Positions 35,759 to 44,893 of a stretch of 64,000 nt of DNA are shown here, one piece after another. A program made the translations under genes and the position numbers. The notes beneath the pieces were generated by a model, which was not told where the DNA came from, ran no database searches, and was given only the letters and a program-made list of their open reading frames with translations. The DNA comes from Mesonia phycicola. Lineage in GTDB: Bacteria; Bacteroidota; Bacteroidia; Flavobacteriales; Flavobacteriaceae. Each line of letters begins with the position of its first letter. Within the stretch, counting starts at the first letter, position 1. The stretch is taken from positions 1-64,000 of the forward strand of contig NZ_FQYY01000006.1 of the NCBI RefSeq assembly GCF_900141885.1, read 5' to 3'.

Positions 35759-36064
35759 ATGAAACCAGGTAACAAAATACTCTTCCCAGATTTAAAAGAA
35801 GATTGGGAAGAGGTAGACAAAATGATGCTTTATTCATGTTTTACCTTATTAGAAAATTATGTAGAACAAGAAGCTAGCTTAAATGATTGGAATTCTTCTG
35901 AAAAACAAAAATCTATTAAAACAGAAATAGATGAATTAATGAGTTGGTGGAACACCAGAAAACAAATAAATCTAGGTACTGTAGATGAAGAAGAAAATCA
36001 AGATGCAACAGACTCAATAATGCTAATGAGACTTATTCTTATAAGGACAGAGCTGTGGTCTTAG
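35759..36064 (+). CDS. Hypothetical protein (101 residues), accessory islet
   Basis: Counted from the ATG at 35759. The protein is soluble, helical and acidic, with no signal peptide. It starts with KILFPDLKEDWEEVDKMMLY and contains a WWNTRKQ segment. I recognise no family. Its composition and size are like small proteins of phage or mobile origin, but nothing else supports that. It begins directly after the stop of the HAD-like fragment, suggesting that the two were once a small operon. Confidence 0.55.
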   Translation: MKPGNKILFPDLKEDWEEVDKMMLYSCFTLLENYVEQEASLNDWNSSEKQKSIKTEIDELMSWWNTRKQINLGTVDEEENQDATDSIMLMRLILIRTELWS

Positions 36065-36092
36065 TAAATTAAATACCTTAAAAAAGATAATT

Positions 36093-37973
36093 TTACTTTG
36101 TAGCAAAACCAGAAACATCTGTAAGTGTTTCCATAAAAGCAATTAAATCCTGTACTTCTTGTTTGGTTAAATTTAAAGGAGCATCTGGCAAAGTCTGATT
36201 TTCTATATCTAATCCCATACCAGCACCACCGCCAAGATTATAAAACTCAATTACTTCTTCTAAAGTCTCAAAAGAACCATTATGCATATAAGGAGCTGTT
36301 AAAGTTATATTTCTCACAGAAACTGTTTTAAAAGAATTTTTAAAATAAGGTTTTTTATCAATATTTAAACCGTTTACAAATCTACCTAAATCATCATCTA
36401 ATTGTGGATTTATAGTATCAAAACCTTTGGTGACACCTAAAACTTCAGATTCAGATTCTAAATAAAGTGGCGGAATAGTACCATTAAAAATAGGAGCAAA
36501 GTGGCAAGTACCACAGGCTGCTTTTCCCATAAATAAATTAAAACCACGTTTAGCGTTTTCAGGATATTCATCCGTCTCATTTCTCACGTACTTATCAAAC
36601 GGACTGTTTAAAGATTTTAAGGTATTAACATACGCAGCAATTGCATTACCTATAGAGCGTCTGTTTATATCTTGTTTGTCAATGCCTCCGTAGGCTTCTT
36701 TAAACAATTTTAAGTATGTAGTGTCTTTATTAAGTTTATTAGTAATAGATTTAAAATCTGTATTAAATTCTAAATTATCATCGATTACATGAGTTACTTG
36801 TTTTTCAAGATCAAACTCTCGCATATCCCAAAAATAACGAGTAGAATATCCAGAATTTATAATGGTAGGAGAGTTTCTATGAGTGTAAATTCCCTCTTTA
36901 TTAGATTTACTTTTTACTAATCCGTCTGTAAATCCTTTGTTTGGATTGTGGCAGCTCAAACAAGACATTTTATTATTATTTGAAAGCTGAGGATCTTCAA
37001 ATAACAACTTTCCTAATTTTATAGTCTTAGGATTATCTAGTGGTAAATAAACCAATTCTGAATAAAAATTAGCCTCTAGAAAATCTACATCAAATATATT
37101 TTTAGATTGATAGTTTTGTGCGTGTTTTTTAAAAGGTTCTAGTTTTATTTGATTAAGATTTTGAAACTCTAATAATTCAGCATAAAGCGGATTTATTATT
37201 TCTTTTAAAAACACCATTCTATCAAAATCATTAAAGTCTGAATTTTTCTTTAAAAACTTTTTTCCTTGTTTAAAGAGTTGTTTTATAGATTTAAATTTAG
37301 GTTTAGCTTCTGGGTAGATTCCTTTTTCAAAATACATAAATGTAGTCTCCATACTTTTAAAACTTTCGTAGCTTTCTGCAATTCCATTAGCAGAGCCAGG
37401 AGTGTCGTAACCGGTAACTCCAAGGGTAAAAACCCTCACCAAACCAGAACGAATACATTCTATAATTTGACTAGTTTTTATTTGAATAGGTAAATGAACT
37501 TTGGTGATAAAATCTACCCGTTCTTTAAGTTTATTTGCTAATAATTTAACGTGTATAAGGTTTTCTTTAGAAGGCTCATCAAATATAGCTTCGTCTAATG
37601 CTTGCAAACCACAAGGTTCTATAACATTTCCTGCTTCAAAATATTCATTAGATTTAGGTAACGGGGCACCATTAATGTAAGTACCATTAAAAGAGGTAAG
37701 GTAATAATCAAAAATAAATTCTACGTCTTTGTAGACTAATCTAGTTTTTTCAATTTGCTTTTTTAATTGCTGAAAATGATTTGAAGAAGAACTATTATTT
37801 GCAAGAATTGCCAGTGTATGTACTTCTTCTTGAAATTTGTGAAAATTACTAGTGTATAATGCTGTTACTTCTTTTGGAATTGTATTTTTTTGATATTCAC
37901 TTTCTGTCTTTTTTCCAGATAATAGAACAAAGCAAGCGAATATAGATACAGTTAAAAGGATGATTTTTTTCAT
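36093..37973 (-). CDS. Di-heme cytochrome c peroxidase family protein with an N-terminal helical domain
   Basis: A 626-residue exported protein. After the signal peptide (about residues 1-20), residues 30-290 form a helical domain reminiscent of imelysin-like regions (for example EPCGLQALDEAIFDEP). The C-terminal half is a CcpA/MauG-type di-heme domain: the first heme motif CLSCH at Cys338-His342, preceded by LGKLLFEDPQLS, and the second CGTCH at Cys487-His491. It ends with the MHNGSFETLEEVIEFYN motif. Such proteins reduce H2O2 or carry out MauG-like oxidations in the periplasm. The N-terminal domain makes it about twice the usual peroxidase length. Partner genes are not evident. Confidence 0.85.
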   Translation of the reverse strand: MKKIILLTVSIFACFVLLSGKKTESEYQKNTIPKEVTALYTSNFHKFQEEVHTLAILANNSSSSNHFQQLKKQIEKTRLVYKDVEFIFDYYLTSFNGTYINGAPLPKSNEYFEAGNVIEPCGLQALDEAIFDEPSKENLIHVKLLANKLKERVDFITKVHLPIQIKTSQIIECIRSGLVRVFTLGVTGYDTPGSANGIAESYESFKSMETTFMYFEKGIYPEAKPKFKSIKQLFKQGKKFLKKNSDFNDFDRMVFLKEIINPLYAELLEFQNLNQIKLEPFKKHAQNYQSKNIFDVDFLEANFYSELVYLPLDNPKTIKLGKLLFEDPQLSNNNKMSCLSCHNPNKGFTDGLVKSKSNKEGIYTHRNSPTIINSGYSTRYFWDMREFDLEKQVTHVIDDNLEFNTDFKSITNKLNKDTTYLKLFKEAYGGIDKQDINRRSIGNAIAAYVNTLKSLNSPFDKYVRNETDEYPENAKRGFNLFMGKAACGTCHFAPIFNGTIPPLYLESESEVLGVTKGFDTINPQLDDDLGRFVNGLNIDKKPYFKNSFKTVSVRNITLTAPYMHNGSFETLEEVIEFYNLGGGAGMGLDIENQTLPDAPLNLTKQEVQDLIAFMETLTDVSGFATK

Positions 37974-38019
37974 TGATAACTAGGTTTTTAACTCTGGGTA
38001 AGTTTTTTAGAAATTATAA

Positions 38020-38064
38020 AAACCTCAACTACAATTTATCACAGATAGAATTGCGTTGAGGTTT
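38020..38064 (-). terminator. Terminator after the T9SS phosphatase gene
   Basis: On the minus strand AAACCTCAAC pairs with GTTGAGGTTT (10 bp) across a 25-nt loop and is followed by TTATAATTTC. It lies 23 bp downstream of the phosphatase stop. Confidence 0.6.
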
Positions 38065-38086
38065 AAATAAAATTTATAGAGAGTAA

Positions 38087-41000
38087 TTATTCAATAATAA
38101 TAGACTTGTAATAGGTGTTTTGGTCTGTAGTAATTTCTACTACATAAACACCTGTTTTCATATTACTAACATTAATAGTTTTGTTAGTACTTTCTTTTAC
38201 TAATTGGCCTGTATTGCTATAAAAAATAACTTTTTGAAGTTGCTCGCTTGCATCTACTTCAACATTAAGCAAATCGTTAGCAGGAACTGGGAAAAGTTTA
38301 ATGGTTTTTTCTACTAAATCATTATCATCTACAGAAAGTGTTATTCCAGTTTTATTGATAGTAAAATAGTCGTTAATTGCTCCAGTATCTGTAATAAATT
38401 TAATGTTTAAGTTTTGACCACCAGTACCATCACTTTCAACTTCCATAACACTAGAACCTAGTTCATTTAAAGATAAGTACATAGCTTGGTGATTTAAATC
38501 TCCTCCAGATATTTTACCAGCAGAACCAGTAGTAATATACACTGCACCTTCTGTTTGATTAGCATCTTTTTGATAAACACCATTACCGTCTGCTCTACCA
38601 TCTCCGCTTCCTGTAGTACCTACAGTATGACCTCCGTTAGAGATTTCATTTATATCAAAAGTATTAGCATAACCATTGTGACCATTTAAAAAGTAAGAAC
38701 GCTCGTAAGAGTGACTATGGCCACTTAAAACAAGATCTACACCGTTAGACTCTAACATAGGCATAAAGTTTTCTCTCATATTAATAAGTCTATCTTCACT
38801 ATCAGAATCGTGAGAACCTTTTGTATAAGCAGGGTGATGAAAAATAGCAACAATCCAATCTTGAGTTGTGTTTTGGATGTCTGTTTGTGCCCAGTTGTAC
38901 ATAGTGCTTCCTACATCACGACTAGAATCGTAAGAATCTAATACAATAAAGTGAATGTTAGCATAATCAAAAGAATAGTATGCTTCTGTTCCAGATGCAG
39001 TACCGCCAGATTCACCAGCAGTTGGGAAAGTGAAAATATCATAATATGGTCCAGATTGAGTTGCAGAAAAAGCAGTATATCCGTCGTGGTTACCTAAACA
39101 AGACCAAGCTACAGATTTTTTCAACATTTCATCATAAATATCAAACATAGAGTATTGGTATTCTGTATCTGTACCACTGTTGTATGCGTTATCTCCTAAA
39201 AATAACATCATATCTGTTTTACCAGTATTAATAGTGCTATTATCAACATAGTTGTAATACGCATCTCTAACATTTCTTTGATTTGTACTAGCAGTACCAG
39301 GATCACCTAAAATCCAAGCACGTACAAATTGATCTGTACCTGCTGTTGGCGCTGTAATTACATACATGTCTCCTGTAGTACTTTCAGATAATACTTCCGT
39401 TTGATTACCAATATTGAAATAATATTTAGTGTTTGGTGTTAAGCTAGTTAGTGTAACTTCATGTTCTGTAGTTAAATTAGCATCTGTTTCACTAAGCGTT
39501 AATGAGCTTAAAGATGTACCATAATTTACTACAGATTCTGTAGCTGTATCTGTTCTCCATTTAACAACAACACTTGTTGGTGTACCGCTTTGTAAATAAG
39601 GTCCTCTTTCTATGTAAGCAGAAGGAGCTATAGCAGTACTTGGCGTTAATTTGAAATTGAAACTAATGTCAGAACTTGTATTGCTGTTTTGGTGAATTTC
39701 TACAGTAATCACATTAATACCATTAACTAATGAAGAAGAACTAAGGTTTTTTGTATTCCAAGCACTTTCGTCAGTATCAGCTATTGCAACAAGAGCAACG
39801 TCATTATATTCAATAGTTTCTCCTATAGGTAGATTATCTCTCCAAACTTCTACGTTATTAATGTATACAATAATACCATCATCCCTAACAGCTTCTAAAT
39901 CTATACTGTTGTATGCAGTGATATCTGCGATGTTAATATATTTTCTAAAATAAGTAGTGATAGGCTTAGGATTGACTGGTTGCCCAAGATCTGTAGTTTC
40001 ATCACCATCACCATAACCTATTTCTGTAGTAGCTGATGTCCAGTTATTATCTTGATCAAAATTAAGGTTTCTCCAAGCAGTACCTTGATCACTACCATTG
40101 TCTAAGTAATACCAATCATCCCCAGCACTAATAGAAGAAGGTAAAGTAGGGTTTGTAGATTCTCCTTCTACAGTAAATGTAAATGGATTTTCATCTGTAT
40201 CATCACTTACGATAGTAATAGTAGAAGAGATAGTAGCTACGCTAGAAGGAGTGAAAGCAATATCAAAAGTTGTTGTTTCTCCAATATTAAGAGTAGAAGA
40301 AGGAGGGATTACAATAGCAAAATCTGGATTGCTACTAGCCACAGATGTGATATTTAATAAGCTATTTCCTGTATTTTCTATAGTAAATGTTCTTGTTCTT
40401 TCTACAACAGAATAAATCGTCCCAAAATCTGTGTTGTCTAATACGTCTGGAGTACTATCATTATTTGTTATAGAAGTAGAGTTTCCTAAAACATCTAAAT
40501 CAATAACAGAAGTTTCTCCACTACCTTCTATAGCGAAAGTAAATGGGTTTTCATCTGCATCATTATTTGCTATAGAAATAGTAGCATTGTATACAGTTGC
40601 TGTAGCTGTTGGTGTAAATTGAACAACAAAATCTGTAGTCTCACCAGCACTTAGAGTAGATAAGTTGGGTTGAGTAAGTATGCTAAATTGAGAATCTCCA
40701 GTAATAGAAACTAATGTAGAGCCAGATAATACTAAGTCTTCTCCACCAACATTTTTAATCGTGAATGTTTTAGTGAACGTTTGTCCAACTCCTACACCTC
40801 CAAATTGAGTATCGTTTAAGACATCTGCAATAGTGCTTCCGTTTGTTATAGAAGTATTATTTCCTGTAATTTCAATTTCTGTAGGAGAGTTTACGTATTC
40901 TATGTGTAAAATAGGTCCGCCAGCGCCACCACCACTTTCTGCTTCTCTCCAAGCAGGTAGGTTAGCTCTAGAAACACCTGTAATCATAAAAGCTATATTG

Positions 41001-41503
41001 TTTCCGTTAACCCATCCGCTTCTTGAAGTAATTTCACTTACAATAGAACTAATATCTGATGTTCTTTGGTTTACGGTAGCCATATCTTTTTCTCCTATCC
41101 AGCTTGCAATAATCCAATCTTCATTTGCGGTAGTAGCAGTTCTTGAAGAAATATCATAATATACATTATGTTGTATACTAGGTGCATTGTCAATATCTTG
41201 ACCAACAATATTTACAGTTACATCTCCGCCACCTTCTTGATCTGCTTGAAATTGAATATAGGCATTTGTAATTGTAGAACCTTGTGGTACGTTTACAGTC
41301 TCAAACTGAACTCCTACCATTTGTTCTGTACTACCATCGTGGTAAAATTCTAAATCAGAACTAGAAGTACTAACTTCTCCACTAGATATATCTTCCTCTC
41401 CAGAGCCTGTAGTAGAACTAGCTATAGGGATATCTAATGTGTAAGATTGTGAAAATGAGTAAGCTGAAATCAGCATCATTAACATAAGGGTAATTTTTTT
41501 CAT
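38087..41503 (-). CDS. Large T9SS-exported purple-acid-type metallophosphoesterase
   Basis: A 1138-residue multidomain exported protein. It has a signal peptide (1-18), an N-terminal beta-sandwich (about 20-205) and two choice-of-anchor-D/Ig-like repeats (about 207-330 and 333-452). A further beta domain (about 455-635) precedes a fibronectin-like/PAP N-terminal domain starting IERGPYLQSGTPTSVVVKWRT. The phosphoesterase core follows, with LGDPG, FLGDNAY, LGNHDGY, FHHPAYTKG and SGHSHSYER. The last 70 residues (from LFPVPANDLLNVEV to KSIIIE) are a type A T9SS sorting domain. Purple-acid-type enzymes release phosphate from organic esters. A TPR protein gene lies 8 bp upstream. Confidence 0.92.
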   Translation of the reverse strand: MKKITLMLMMLISAYSFSQSYTLDIPIASSTTGSGEEDISSGEVSTSSSDLEFYHDGSTEQMVGVQFETVNVPQGSTITNAYIQFQADQEGGGDVTVNIVGQDIDNAPSIQHNVYYDISSRTATTANEDWIIASWIGEKDMATVNQRTSDISSIVSEITSRSGWVNGNNIAFMITGVSRANLPAWREAESGGGAGGPILHIEYVNSPTEIEITGNNTSITNGSTIADVLNDTQFGGVGVGQTFTKTFTIKNVGGEDLVLSGSTLVSITGDSQFSILTQPNLSTLSAGETTDFVVQFTPTATATVYNATISIANNDADENPFTFAIEGSGETSVIDLDVLGNSTSITNNDSTPDVLDNTDFGTIYSVVERTRTFTIENTGNSLLNITSVASSNPDFAIVIPPSSTLNIGETTTFDIAFTPSSVATISSTITIVSDDTDENPFTFTVEGESTNPTLPSSISAGDDWYYLDNGSDQGTAWRNLNFDQDNNWTSATTEIGYGDGDETTDLGQPVNPKPITTYFRKYINIADITAYNSIDLEAVRDDGIIVYINNVEVWRDNLPIGETIEYNDVALVAIADTDESAWNTKNLSSSSLVNGINVITVEIHQNSNTSSDISFNFKLTPSTAIAPSAYIERGPYLQSGTPTSVVVKWRTDTATESVVNYGTSLSSLTLSETDANLTTEHEVTLTSLTPNTKYYFNIGNQTEVLSESTTGDMYVITAPTAGTDQFVRAWILGDPGTASTNQRNVRDAYYNYVDNSTINTGKTDMMLFLGDNAYNSGTDTEYQYSMFDIYDEMLKKSVAWSCLGNHDGYTAFSATQSGPYYDIFTFPTAGESGGTASGTEAYYSFDYANIHFIVLDSYDSSRDVGSTMYNWAQTDIQNTTQDWIVAIFHHPAYTKGSHDSDSEDRLINMRENFMPMLESNGVDLVLSGHSHSYERSYFLNGHNGYANTFDINEISNGGHTVGTTGSGDGRADGNGVYQKDANQTEGAVYITTGSAGKISGGDLNHQAMYLSLNELGSSVMEVESDGTGGQNLNIKFITDTGAINDYFTINKTGITLSVDDNDLVEKTIKLFPVPANDLLNVEVDASEQLQKVIFYSNTGQLVKESTNKTINVSNMKTGVYVVEITTDQNTYYKSIIIE

Positions 41504-41511
41504 AATAGTTT

Positions 41512-42363
41512 TTAGTTGTTAAGTGAGGTTTCTAAGGTTTTTATTTGTTGTTTTAATTTAATAATAGACTTCATGTTTTTAAACTTAACATCTAACTGCT
41601 CAATGGTAACTGTTGCTAGTTTTAAACATATATTAGCTTCTTGAGTTTTATTCAATGTTGCTAAATACTTTGCTTTCTTGTAATACCAGAATTCTTTTCT
41701 CTTGTATTCAAGAATGAAATAATTATACTGCTCTAAAGCTTTTTCAGTTTGATTTGAAGCTTTTAAATAGTCTAATTTTTTTAGTTGAAGGGATAAAGTG
41801 TTTACACCAATTTGTTCTAAACCAGATTCTATAATATTTAGAGCTGTGTTGTAATTACTACTATTTTCAGCCAATATAATATCACAGTATTCTAATACAT
41901 CTTCTGGTTTAAGATCAATTACATTGGTTATAAATTCTTGGTAAGCATCTAGGGATTGTTTGTAATCTTTTAGATTAAATAATATTCTAGCTTGGAGTTT
42001 TTTTGCTTTAACATCGGGAGTTTTTAGCTCGATGCAAGGTGAGATACTTTCTAAAGCATTTGTGAAATCTTCAGTCAAATAATAAACTTCAGAAATTCTA
42101 TAATATAAAGCTTGACTAGAGTTGCCTAATTTTTTAGAAATATTGTAATCATCTAAAGCTTTATAATATTCTATATGCTGTTGGTATAATAAACCTCTTT
42201 CAAAATAAAGTTCAAAGTTTTCTGGAGCTAGAGATATTTCTTTTGTTTTCTGTTCAATTCTGGCAGTTAAATCACCGTGAGAGAACATAGTGAGTGATAA
42301 GAATAAGAAAACGATAGTGAGTAGTTTTTTTATGATTAAATTATTTTGTGAAATTTCAATCAT
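41512..42363 (-). CDS. Exported TPR protein, operon partner of the T9SS phosphatase
   Basis: A 283-residue protein with an N-terminal signal peptide (about residues 11-30, ending near SHG). The remainder is built of tetratricopeptide-like helix pairs, for example LYFERGLLYQQHIEYYKALDDYNISKKLG and ALYYRISEVYYLTEDFTNALESI. No enzymatic motif is visible. It is the first gene of the two-gene unit with the large phosphatase, 8 bp apart, so a role in its export, assembly or anchoring is plausible but not shown. Confidence 0.82.
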   Translation of the reverse strand: MIEISQNNLIIKKLLTIVFLFLSLTMFSHGDLTARIEQKTKEISLAPENFELYFERGLLYQQHIEYYKALDDYNISKKLGNSSQALYYRISEVYYLTEDFTNALESISPCIELKTPDVKAKKLQARILFNLKDYKQSLDAYQEFITNVIDLKPEDVLEYCDIILAENSSNYNTALNIIESGLEQIGVNTLSLQLKKLDYLKASNQTEKALEQYNYFILEYKRKEFWYYKKAKYLATLNKTQEANICLKLATVTIEQLDVKFKNMKSIIKLKQQIKTLETSLNN

Positions 42364-42792
42364 TTAACAAGATGTTTATTTGATTGTAAATCTACAGGCA
42401 GTGATGTAAACTTAAATTTAAGCTATCGTTAGGTAAGTATTCTGAATGTTAATAAGGTTAATTTATTGTAAAAATAGTCAGTTAATGTGTTTTAACTACT
42501 TGTTATTTAGTTGTTTACTTCTATTTGTTATGTTTTATTTACCTGATTATTAAGGGAGTGTTAATCTATAGTATAAGCAAAAATCACAAATGCATTTACT
42601 TATTTGTAATTGAGTTGCTTAGGGAGTCTTCAAATTGAAAAAAAAATCAAATAAAAGTGAGCGTTTTAATTGATTTTATAATTTAAATGCATCAAATTTA
42701 AAGCATAAAAAAAGGATATTCTGTGTTTAAGAACATCCCTTTTGTGCAAATTGATAATATTAAACAAATATTGGGTTAATTATAACCACGTA
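42364..42792. other. AT-rich intergenic region (429 bp)
   Basis: It contains a hairpin terminator for the small His-rich gene at its right end (42709-42744), and a minus-strand TAAATTTG (42693-42700) that could be a distant promoter for the TPR/phosphatase pair. I see no gene or RNA. Confidence 0.5.
42709..42744 (-). terminator. Terminator after the lar cluster
   Basis: Minus-strand hairpin: AAAAGGGATGTTCT pairs imperfectly (one bulge and one mismatch) with AGAATATCCTTTT and is followed by a T-run. It lies about 50 bp downstream of the His-rich mini-protein gene. Confidence 0.65.
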
Positions 42793-42978
42793 TTATTTTT
42801 CAATTTTTTTCATTTTTTTGTTACCAAATTTCCAAATTAATCCAGCAATAGCAATAGCAGGAATAATTAACCAAGCCCATTCACCAATAAAAGATTCGTG
42901 GTGGTGTTCAGATCCTGGATGAGCAAATATCACTTGTGAAGTGATAGCGAAAATAAAGATAGAAAGTGCTTTTTTCAT
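42793..42978 (-). CDS. Small His-rich membrane protein at the end of the lar cluster
   Basis: A 61-residue protein. It has a signal peptide (about 1-19, ending in FAHPG), a short His-rich mature N-terminus (HPGSEHHHESF), one membrane helix (about 34-50) and a basic tail. If the signal is cleaved at IFA, the mature protein would start with His. It lies 11 bp downstream of larC in the same direction and is therefore probably part of the lar operon. Histidine clustering suggests nickel binding at the outer face of the membrane, as a chaperone or transporter accessory. I know of no named family. Confidence 0.7.
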   Translation of the reverse strand: MKKALSIFIFAITSQVIFAHPGSEHHHESFIGEWAWLIIPAIAIAGLIWKFGNKKMKKIEK

Positions 42979-42989
42979 AGTTTATAGTT

Positions 42990-44234
42990 TTAAGATTTGT
43001 TATTGATTTTGTTTATTACCTGAAAAGGAGATTGAAATGTTTTTTTGGCTATTTTTTGTACATCGTCAAATTCAGGTTTCATTTTTTTAATACCAGAAGG
43101 TGTAGTGACTTCTTTTACTACTACTTCACCTAGCGCAGTTTGATTTTTCTTTTGAATTCTAGGGAGTTCAATTCTATCTATTTGGTAATACCTCACCCCA
43201 ATAGTACTGGTATTATCAAACAAATAATTAGATACGTTTTTTAATTTATCTTCTGGGAGAATAACGCTTAACAAAAATGCCAGTCTTCCCTTTTTCATTA
43301 ATTGTTGTGTAATACTAAAATCTACTGCACCAGATATTAATAAATCTTCTTGAAAATCTGCTCCTAAATATTCTGGAGACATATCATCTATAGAAGCTTC
43401 TAATTGTAAATATTTAGATTTTTTATTGTCACAAGAATCATCTTTAAGTAATGATATACGTACCACATTGGCATTGATAAAATCTTTTTTACCTGGGCCG
43501 TAAGCTGTTTTAGTAGGAGTATAAGTTGTATTTGTAAAATCTGGATTTAGATATTTTAAAATAGCCGCACCAGTTGGAGTTATTTTTTCTCCTTCTTCGT
43601 TACCAGAGTAAATAGGCATACCTTGTAGTAACTCGCCAGTAGCAGGAGCGGGAACAGGTAACATACCGTGTTGTGTACTCACCATACCAAAACCTGTACA
43701 AATTGGCGTGCTGTATACTTTAGAAATATTTAATTTATCTATAAGTACAGCGTTTCCTACAATATCTATAATAGAATCTACACCACTAATTTCATGAAAA
43801 TGAATGGTTTCAAGTGGCATATCATGAATTTTAGATTCTGCTTTACCAATCATTAAAAAAATCTCATGAGCTATTTTTTTTGCTCCTTCACTAATGTGCG
43901 CGTGATCTATAATTTTTTGTATATCACTTAAATGTCTATGATTACCGTGGTGATGGTCATGGGAGTGAGTATGGCCATCATGAGTATGTGTGTGTGAATG
44001 AGTATGACTGTGTGCTGCAGAATTTTCTTTGTCTAGATTTAAATCTATAACTTCTACGTATTTACAGTTAATACCATTTTTGTCTACTTCTTTAATTTCT
44101 ATTTTACCATCTGGTAAATGTAATTTTTTAGGTAAATCAATTAATTGCTCATAATCTTCTAGTAATTCAGAAAAAGCACTCAAAAGCATATTACCAGATA
44201 GACCCGAAAAAGCTTCTATGTATATTGTATTCAT
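42990..44234 (-). CDS. larC: Nickel-pincer cofactor cyclometallase LarC
   Basis: A 414-residue LarC, the CTP-dependent enzyme that inserts nickel into the pyridinium dithiocarboxylate nucleotide made by LarB and LarE. The start MNTIYIEAFSGLSGNM and the block PICTGFG, followed by HG-LPVPAPAT, are diagnostic. Residues 75-101 are a His tract (14 His) between the two halves of the LarC1 region, a likely nickel store. Unlike the L. plantarum gene, which needs a frameshift to join LarC1 and LarC2, this is one continuous frame. Its ATG overlaps the larB stop by 4 bp. Confidence 0.93.
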   Translation of the reverse strand: MNTIYIEAFSGLSGNMLLSAFSELLEDYEQLIDLPKKLHLPDGKIEIKEVDKNGINCKYVEVIDLNLDKENSAAHSHTHSHTHTHDGHTHSHDHHHGNHRHLSDIQKIIDHAHISEGAKKIAHEIFLMIGKAESKIHDMPLETIHFHEISGVDSIIDIVGNAVLIDKLNISKVYSTPICTGFGMVSTQHGMLPVPAPATGELLQGMPIYSGNEEGEKITPTGAAILKYLNPDFTNTTYTPTKTAYGPGKKDFINANVVRISLLKDDSCDNKKSKYLQLEASIDDMSPEYLGADFQEDLLISGAVDFSITQQLMKKGRLAFLLSVILPEDKLKNVSNYLFDNTSTIGVRYYQIDRIELPRIQKKNQTALGEVVVKEVTTPSGIKKMKPEFDDVQKIAKKTFQSPFQVINKINNKS

Positions 44235-44893
44235 TTTTTTTCTAATAATTTTATCATTCTAAAAGCGCTTAAAGCCGCACCGTAACCATTATCTATATTT
44301 ACTACAGAAATACCATTTGCACAACTAGTAAGCATAGCTCGTAAAGCAGTTTCACCTCCTTTACCTGTACCATAACCTACAGAGGTAGGCACAGCAATTA
44401 TTGGTTGAGGTAATAAACCACCCATGACTGTAGGTAATGCCCCTTCAAAACCAGCAATTACAATAAGTATGTCAAAGCTTTTTATTTCTTCTAGTCTATT
44501 TAGTAATCTATGAAGACCAGCAACGCCAATATCGTGTATAATTTTTGATTTTACTCCCATATATGCTAACGTGTAATAAGCTTCATGAGCTACTCCAATA
44601 TCAGAGCTACCAGCAGAAATAATTCCTATTCTAGCAGCTTTCTCTTCGTTATTGTCGATTGCAGAAAGCATAAAAATGCCAGATTCTTCATCGTAGAATG
44701 CTGTTTTATACTTCTCTAATAATATTTTTGCTTTATTTTCTTGTAGTTTGGTAACTAATACGTTTGTTTTTTTATCTGAATAATCTTTTAATATATCTGT
44801 TAGTAATGCTACACTTTTAGACGCTCCGTAAATTACTTCTTCAAAACCTAAACGGTGTTTTCTATCCTCGTCAATAACAAATGTTTTATCCAT
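44231..44893 (-). CDS. larB: Nickel-pincer cofactor carboxylase/hydrolase LarB
   Basis: A 220-residue LarB that carboxylates the pyridinium ring of nicotinic acid adenine dinucleotide and cleaves the phosphoanhydride to give the first NPN intermediate. The PurE-like C-terminal core is clear: GIISAGSSDIGVA-EA, IHDIGVAGLHRLL, VIAGFEGALPTVMGGL and PTSVGYG. It sits between larE (8-bp overlap) and larC (4-bp overlap), in order of the pathway, so the three are translationally coupled. Confidence 0.94.
   Translation of the reverse strand: MDKTFVIDEDRKHRLGFEEVIYGASKSVALLTDILKDYSDKKTNVLVTKLQENKAKILLEKYKTAFYDEESGIFMLSAIDNNEEKAARIGIISAGSSDIGVAHEAYYTLAYMGVKSKIIHDIGVAGLHRLLNRLEEIKSFDILIVIAGFEGALPTVMGGLLPQPIIAVPTSVGYGTGKGGETALRAMLTSCANGISVVNIDNGYGAALSAFRMIKLLEKK

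Noticed and set aside
33804-36064. Prophage or transposon
   Set aside because: The small unknown genes suggested a mobile element, but no integrase, transposase, terminal repeat or tRNA target is present. It is called an accessory islet only.
43922-44020. Short GTG/ATG-rich DNA repeats resembling a CRISPR or tandem repeat
   Set aside because: They encode the LarC His tract in frame. No spacers or regular repeat units are present.
42990-44234. Programmed frameshift in larC
   Set aside because: Such a frameshift joins larC1 and larC2 in L. plantarum, but here a single uninterrupted frame covers both parts.
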